From Candidatus Gastranaerophilales bacterium (GTDB taxonomy: Bacteria; Cyanobacteriota; Vampirovibrionia; Gastranaerophilales; Gastranaerophilaceae): a stretch of 33,335 nucleotides of DNA. A program made the position numbers and the translations under genes. The notes beneath the pieces are model-generated. The model ran no database searches. It was not told the DNA's origin and saw only the letters and a list, made by a program, of their open reading frames with translations. Numbering within the stretch: the first letter of the stretch is position 1; every line of letters starts with the position of its first letter. Shown piece after piece: positions 31,093 to 33,335 of this stretch. The DNA lies in the NCBI GenBank assembly GCA_944325815.1, contig CALVBV010000013.1:1-33335 (forward strand), written 5' to 3'.

Positions 31093-32430
31093 TTATTCTT
31101 TTAAGAAAGTCTCATAATTTCTTGCAAGCAGGTGTGTTCTGACTTGATTAATCAAATCCAGAGCAACCCCGACCATAATGATTAGAGAAGTAGCACCAAT
31201 TCCCTGCAGTGTAGTAATCTTTGTGATATAACTTGCAAACGCAGGTACAAGTGCAATAATTCCTAATCCCATTGCCCCAATGAAAGTGGTTTTAGAAAGA
31301 ATTTTGTCTAAAGCCTCTGCCGTTGGTCTGCCGGGTTTTACACCGGGGATTGAAGAACCGTATTTTTTTAGGTTGTCCGCAATTTCTTTGGGCTGCATAT
31401 TAGGCATAATTGAAGCATAAAAGAATGTTAATGCGACAATCATTACAAAATATATTGCGTAATAAGTTATCCCGCTTGGGTTAAAGATTTTGTTCAGAAC
31501 AAGAACCACATCCTGCACCCATCCTGCCGGAAGGTTCGCCTGACCTACAAGGCTCAATATCGTTGACGGGAACAGTAATATTGCAACAGCAAAGATAATC
31601 GGCATTACACCGCCCGGATTAAGTTTGAACGGAATAAATGTATTAACTCCGCCGTAAACTTTATTTCCAACCTGTCTTTTCGGGTTTACAATTATTACTT
31701 TTCTTATAGCTTCCTGCATTATTACGATGAATACCATTGTAATAAAGAATATAGTAAGTAAAAGTATTAATCCCCACATAAGCGCAGAGTCGTTTGAGAC
31801 CATCTGCCAGGTTCTTGAAGAGTATAGCGGAATACCTGATATAATACCTACAAAGATAATCAGAGAACCGCCGTTTCCAATACCCTTTTCGGTTATTAAT
31901 TCCGACATCCACATTACAAGAACAGAACCTGCTGTAAGTGTAATCACAGAAGATATATAAAACATAATATGATTAACACCTGCAGTAATTGCGCCTGGAA
32001 GGTGTGCCATATAACCCATAAAGATTATTCCTTGGAAAACAGCAAGAACAACAGTAAAAATTCTTGTGTATTGAGATATTTTACGCCTTCCGGCTTCTCC
32101 GTCTTCTTTTTGTAATTTTTCCAATGCGGGAATTATTACTGCCATCAATTGCATGATAATTGATGATGTAATGTATGGCCCGATACCCAGTGCAAATATA
32201 GAAACTTTTCCAAGAGCACCGCCTGAAAACAAATCTAAGAATCCTAGAATATTGTTTCCGGAAGCTATTCTTGAAAATATTTCATTATTTATGCCGTAAA
32301 CTGGCAGATGGATTCCGAATCTGAAAAGTACAAGCATAAGAAAAGTAAAGATTAGCTTTTCTTTCAAGCCTGACGCGTTCCACATTGACATCAAATCTGC
32401 CGTGGTAGGCATTCTCATTCCGCCTGTCAT
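31093..32430 (-). CDS. secY: Protein translocase subunit SecY
   Basis: A 445-residue integral membrane protein with about 10 hydrophobic segments, the channel of the Sec translocon. Family marks: FRFGIHLPVYGI near the start, FSGGALGKVSIFALGIGPYITSSIIMQL (plug region and TM2 by pattern), QLEKLQKEDGEAGRRKISQYTRIFTV-like segment, and PGxRPGxPTAEALDKILSK near residue 360. The ATG overlaps the rplO stop by 1 bp (TAATG), so they are translationally coupled. A terminator follows. Confidence 0.98.
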   Translation of the reverse strand: MTGGMRMPTTADLMSMWNASGLKEKLIFTFLMLVLFRFGIHLPVYGINNEIFSRIASGNNILGFLDLFSGGALGKVSIFALGIGPYITSSIIMQLMAVIIPALEKLQKEDGEAGRRKISQYTRIFTVVLAVFQGIIFMGYMAHLPGAITAGVNHIMFYISSVITLTAGSVLVMWMSELITEKGIGNGGSLIIFVGIISGIPLYSSRTWQMVSNDSALMWGLILLLTIFFITMVFIVIMQEAIRKVIIVNPKRQVGNKVYGGVNTFIPFKLNPGGVMPIIFAVAILLFPSTILSLVGQANLPAGWVQDVVLVLNKIFNPSGITYYAIYFVMIVALTFFYASIMPNMQPKEIADNLKKYGSSIPGVKPGRPTAEALDKILSKTTFIGAMGLGIIALVPAFASYITKITTLQGIGATSLIIMVGVALDLINQVRTHLLARNYETFLKE

Positions 32431-32879
32431 TATACTAATTCAACCTTTCCGCCTGCTGCTTCAATTTTTTCTTTTGCTGATGGAGTTACATAATCAGCTT
32501 TTACGGTAATAGCTTTTTTGATTTCTCCGTTACCTAAAATTCTTAAGCCATCGCAAGACGGATGAGCTTTTCTAATACCTTTCAATGACTCTAAAGAAAT
32601 TTCAGTGATTTCTAAATCAGCAAGTCTGCCAACATTGATTTCAGCATAATTACGTTTATTGATTACCTGGAATCCTTTTAGTTTAGGCAGTCTTCTGTAA
32701 GAAGGCATTTGACCGCCTTCAAAACCTCTTTTAGAAGCTCTGCCGGAACGTTGTCCTTCACCGTTATGACCGCGGCAGGATGTTTTACCGTGTCCTGAAG
32801 AACGTCCTCTGCCGACTCTTTTGGATTTGCCTGTTGCACCTTCAGCAGGTCTTAAATCTTCTAGTGTTATATTTGTCAT
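32430..32879 (-). CDS. rplO: 50S ribosomal protein L15
   Basis: A 149-residue L15, normal length. The N-terminal Gly/Arg-rich tail (KRVGRGRSSGHGKTSCRGHNGEGQRSG) and FEGGQMPSYRRLPKLKGF are signatures; it ends VTPSAKEKIEAAGGKVELV. L15 links 23S rRNA domains and is a late assembly protein. The tail has a Cys (TSCRGH) where many relatives have a Thr/Ala-rich run. It is 21 bp after rpmD with a weak AGGAAT ribosome binding site, and coupled to secY. Confidence 0.98.
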   Translation of the reverse strand: MTNITLEDLRPAEGATGKSKRVGRGRSSGHGKTSCRGHNGEGQRSGRASKRGFEGGQMPSYRRLPKLKGFQVINKRNYAEINVGRLADLEITEISLESLKGIRKAHPSCDGLRILGNGEIKKAITVKADYVTPSAKEKIEAAGGKVELV

Positions 32880-32900
32880 TTTATAATTCCTCTTTTTTGT

Positions 32901-33089
32901 CTATTCAACTACTTCAACAAGATGTGAAATTTTATTAACCATACCCATAATTGTAGCACTGTTGTGGTGTGCGACAATCTGGTTTGTTTTGCTTAACCCT
33001 AAAGCTTGAGCAACTTTTCTCTGAGCTTCTGAGCAGCCGATTAAACTTCTAACAAGTTTTATTTTTATTTCTTTTGTTTTTTCTGCCAT
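32901..33089 (-). CDS. rpmD: 50S ribosomal protein L30
   Basis: A 62-residue L30 (IKIKLVRSLIGCSEAQRKVAQALGLSKTNQIVAHHNSATIMGMVNKISHLVEV). The IGCSEAQRKxxxALGL and GMVNKISHLV blocks are typical. L30 is a small 23S rRNA binder often absent from Cyanobacteria and plastids, so its presence agrees with a non-photosynthetic, more Firmicutes-like spc set. The gap to rpsE is 48 bp, and AAGGAT is the ribosome binding site. Confidence 0.96.
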   Translation of the reverse strand: MAEKTKEIKIKLVRSLIGCSEAQRKVAQALGLSKTNQIVAHHNSATIMGMVNKISHLVEVVE

Positions 33090-33137
33090 TTTTATAATCC
33101 TTATTTTACTAATTTATCTAAAAATTTGAATAGCCTA

Positions 33138-33335
33138 TTAGTTTAATAATTCAGCCATTGTCAAACCGCGTTTTTTAGCAACCTCATTAAACGGTCTTAA
33201 AGATTTAAGCGCGTCTAAAGTAGCATTAGCAGCGTTAAGCGGAGATTTTGAACCTAAAGATTTTGAAAGAATATTTTCAATACCTGCAAGTTCAAGAACT
33301 GAACGAACAGCACCGCCGGCGATAATACCGGTACC
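33138..33335 (-). CDS. rpsE: 30S ribosomal protein S5 (5' part outside window)
   Basis: The last 65 residues of S5 are encoded here; the frame runs off the right edge. [46 protein letters not shown] is the classic S5 C-terminal domain, and the protein ends [13 protein letters not shown]5 acts in decoding fidelity and mRNA unwinding. In most bacteria it directly follows rplR; here rplR is about 25 kb to the left, so the operon is broken between these genes. Confidence 0.97.
   Translation of the reverse strand, partial: GTGIIAGGAVRSVLELAGIENILSKSLGSKSPLNAANATLDALKSLRPFNEVAKKRGLTMAELLN

Overview
The window looks like a chromosomal piece of an AT-rich, non-photosynthetic bacterium on the cyanobacterial side of the tree, most likely a gut-type Gastranaerophilales/Vampirovibrionia ('Melainabacteria'). 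This is an inference. It rests on low GC, many tetratricopeptide (TPR) proteins with signal peptides, an orphan LuxR-type HTH protein, a hypothetical protein with an 'IHFTGYKN' N-terminus of a kind I associate with that lineage, and zinc-ribbon forms of S14 and L24. No photosynthesis gene, insertion sequence, CRISPR array, tRNA or rRNA was recognised.

Layout. (1) 1-4833, plus strand: S10/spc ribosomal genes rplB(partial)-rpsS-rplV-rpsC-rplP-rpmC-rpsQ-rplN-rplX-rplE-rpsN, closed by a strong bidirectional terminator. (2) 4943-7703, minus: a small LuxR-type regulator with abutting palindromes upstream, then a lipoprotein coupled to a large TPR protein. (3) 7743-9973, minus: rpsH-rplF-rplR. This second spc piece has repeat-laden spacers and ends in a 9-unit minisatellite plus a terminator. 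(4) 10329-15518, minus: gshB, a TPR protein, fliW, csrA, a TPR protein, a coiled-coil protein and der. (5) 15612-18095, plus: metallophosphoesterase, MBL-fold hydrolase and TPR lipoprotein. (6) 18088-22159: a hypothetical protein, a MEMO-AMMECR1 fusion, galE and recF. (7) 22291-25744, plus: HTH regulator, AGCS symporter and a homocitrate/Re-citrate synthase-like enzyme. (8) 25737-30407, minus: small ORF, M20 peptidase, zinc-ribbon protein, GHL10-type glycoside hydrolase, folE2 and a protein with a duplicated RWYD motif. (9) aroQ (plus), then the third spc piece rpsE(partial)-rpmD-rplO-secY (minus).

The main structural surprise is that the normally continuous spc operon is cut into three transcription units: rpsN | rpsH-rplF-rplR inverted | rpsE-rpmD-rplO-secY about 23 kb away. 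The spacers of these ribosomal genes hold several repeat families: a 151-bp direct repeat flanking rplF, a 105-bp-period tandem element, GTAGGTTGGG hairpins and the 13/14-bp minisatellite. Other points of interest are two probable leaderless genes (recF and MEMO-AMMECR1), a CsrA-FliW pair with no flagellar gene in view, and several lineage-type hypothetical genes. I did not find a clear new multi-gene defence or mobile system.
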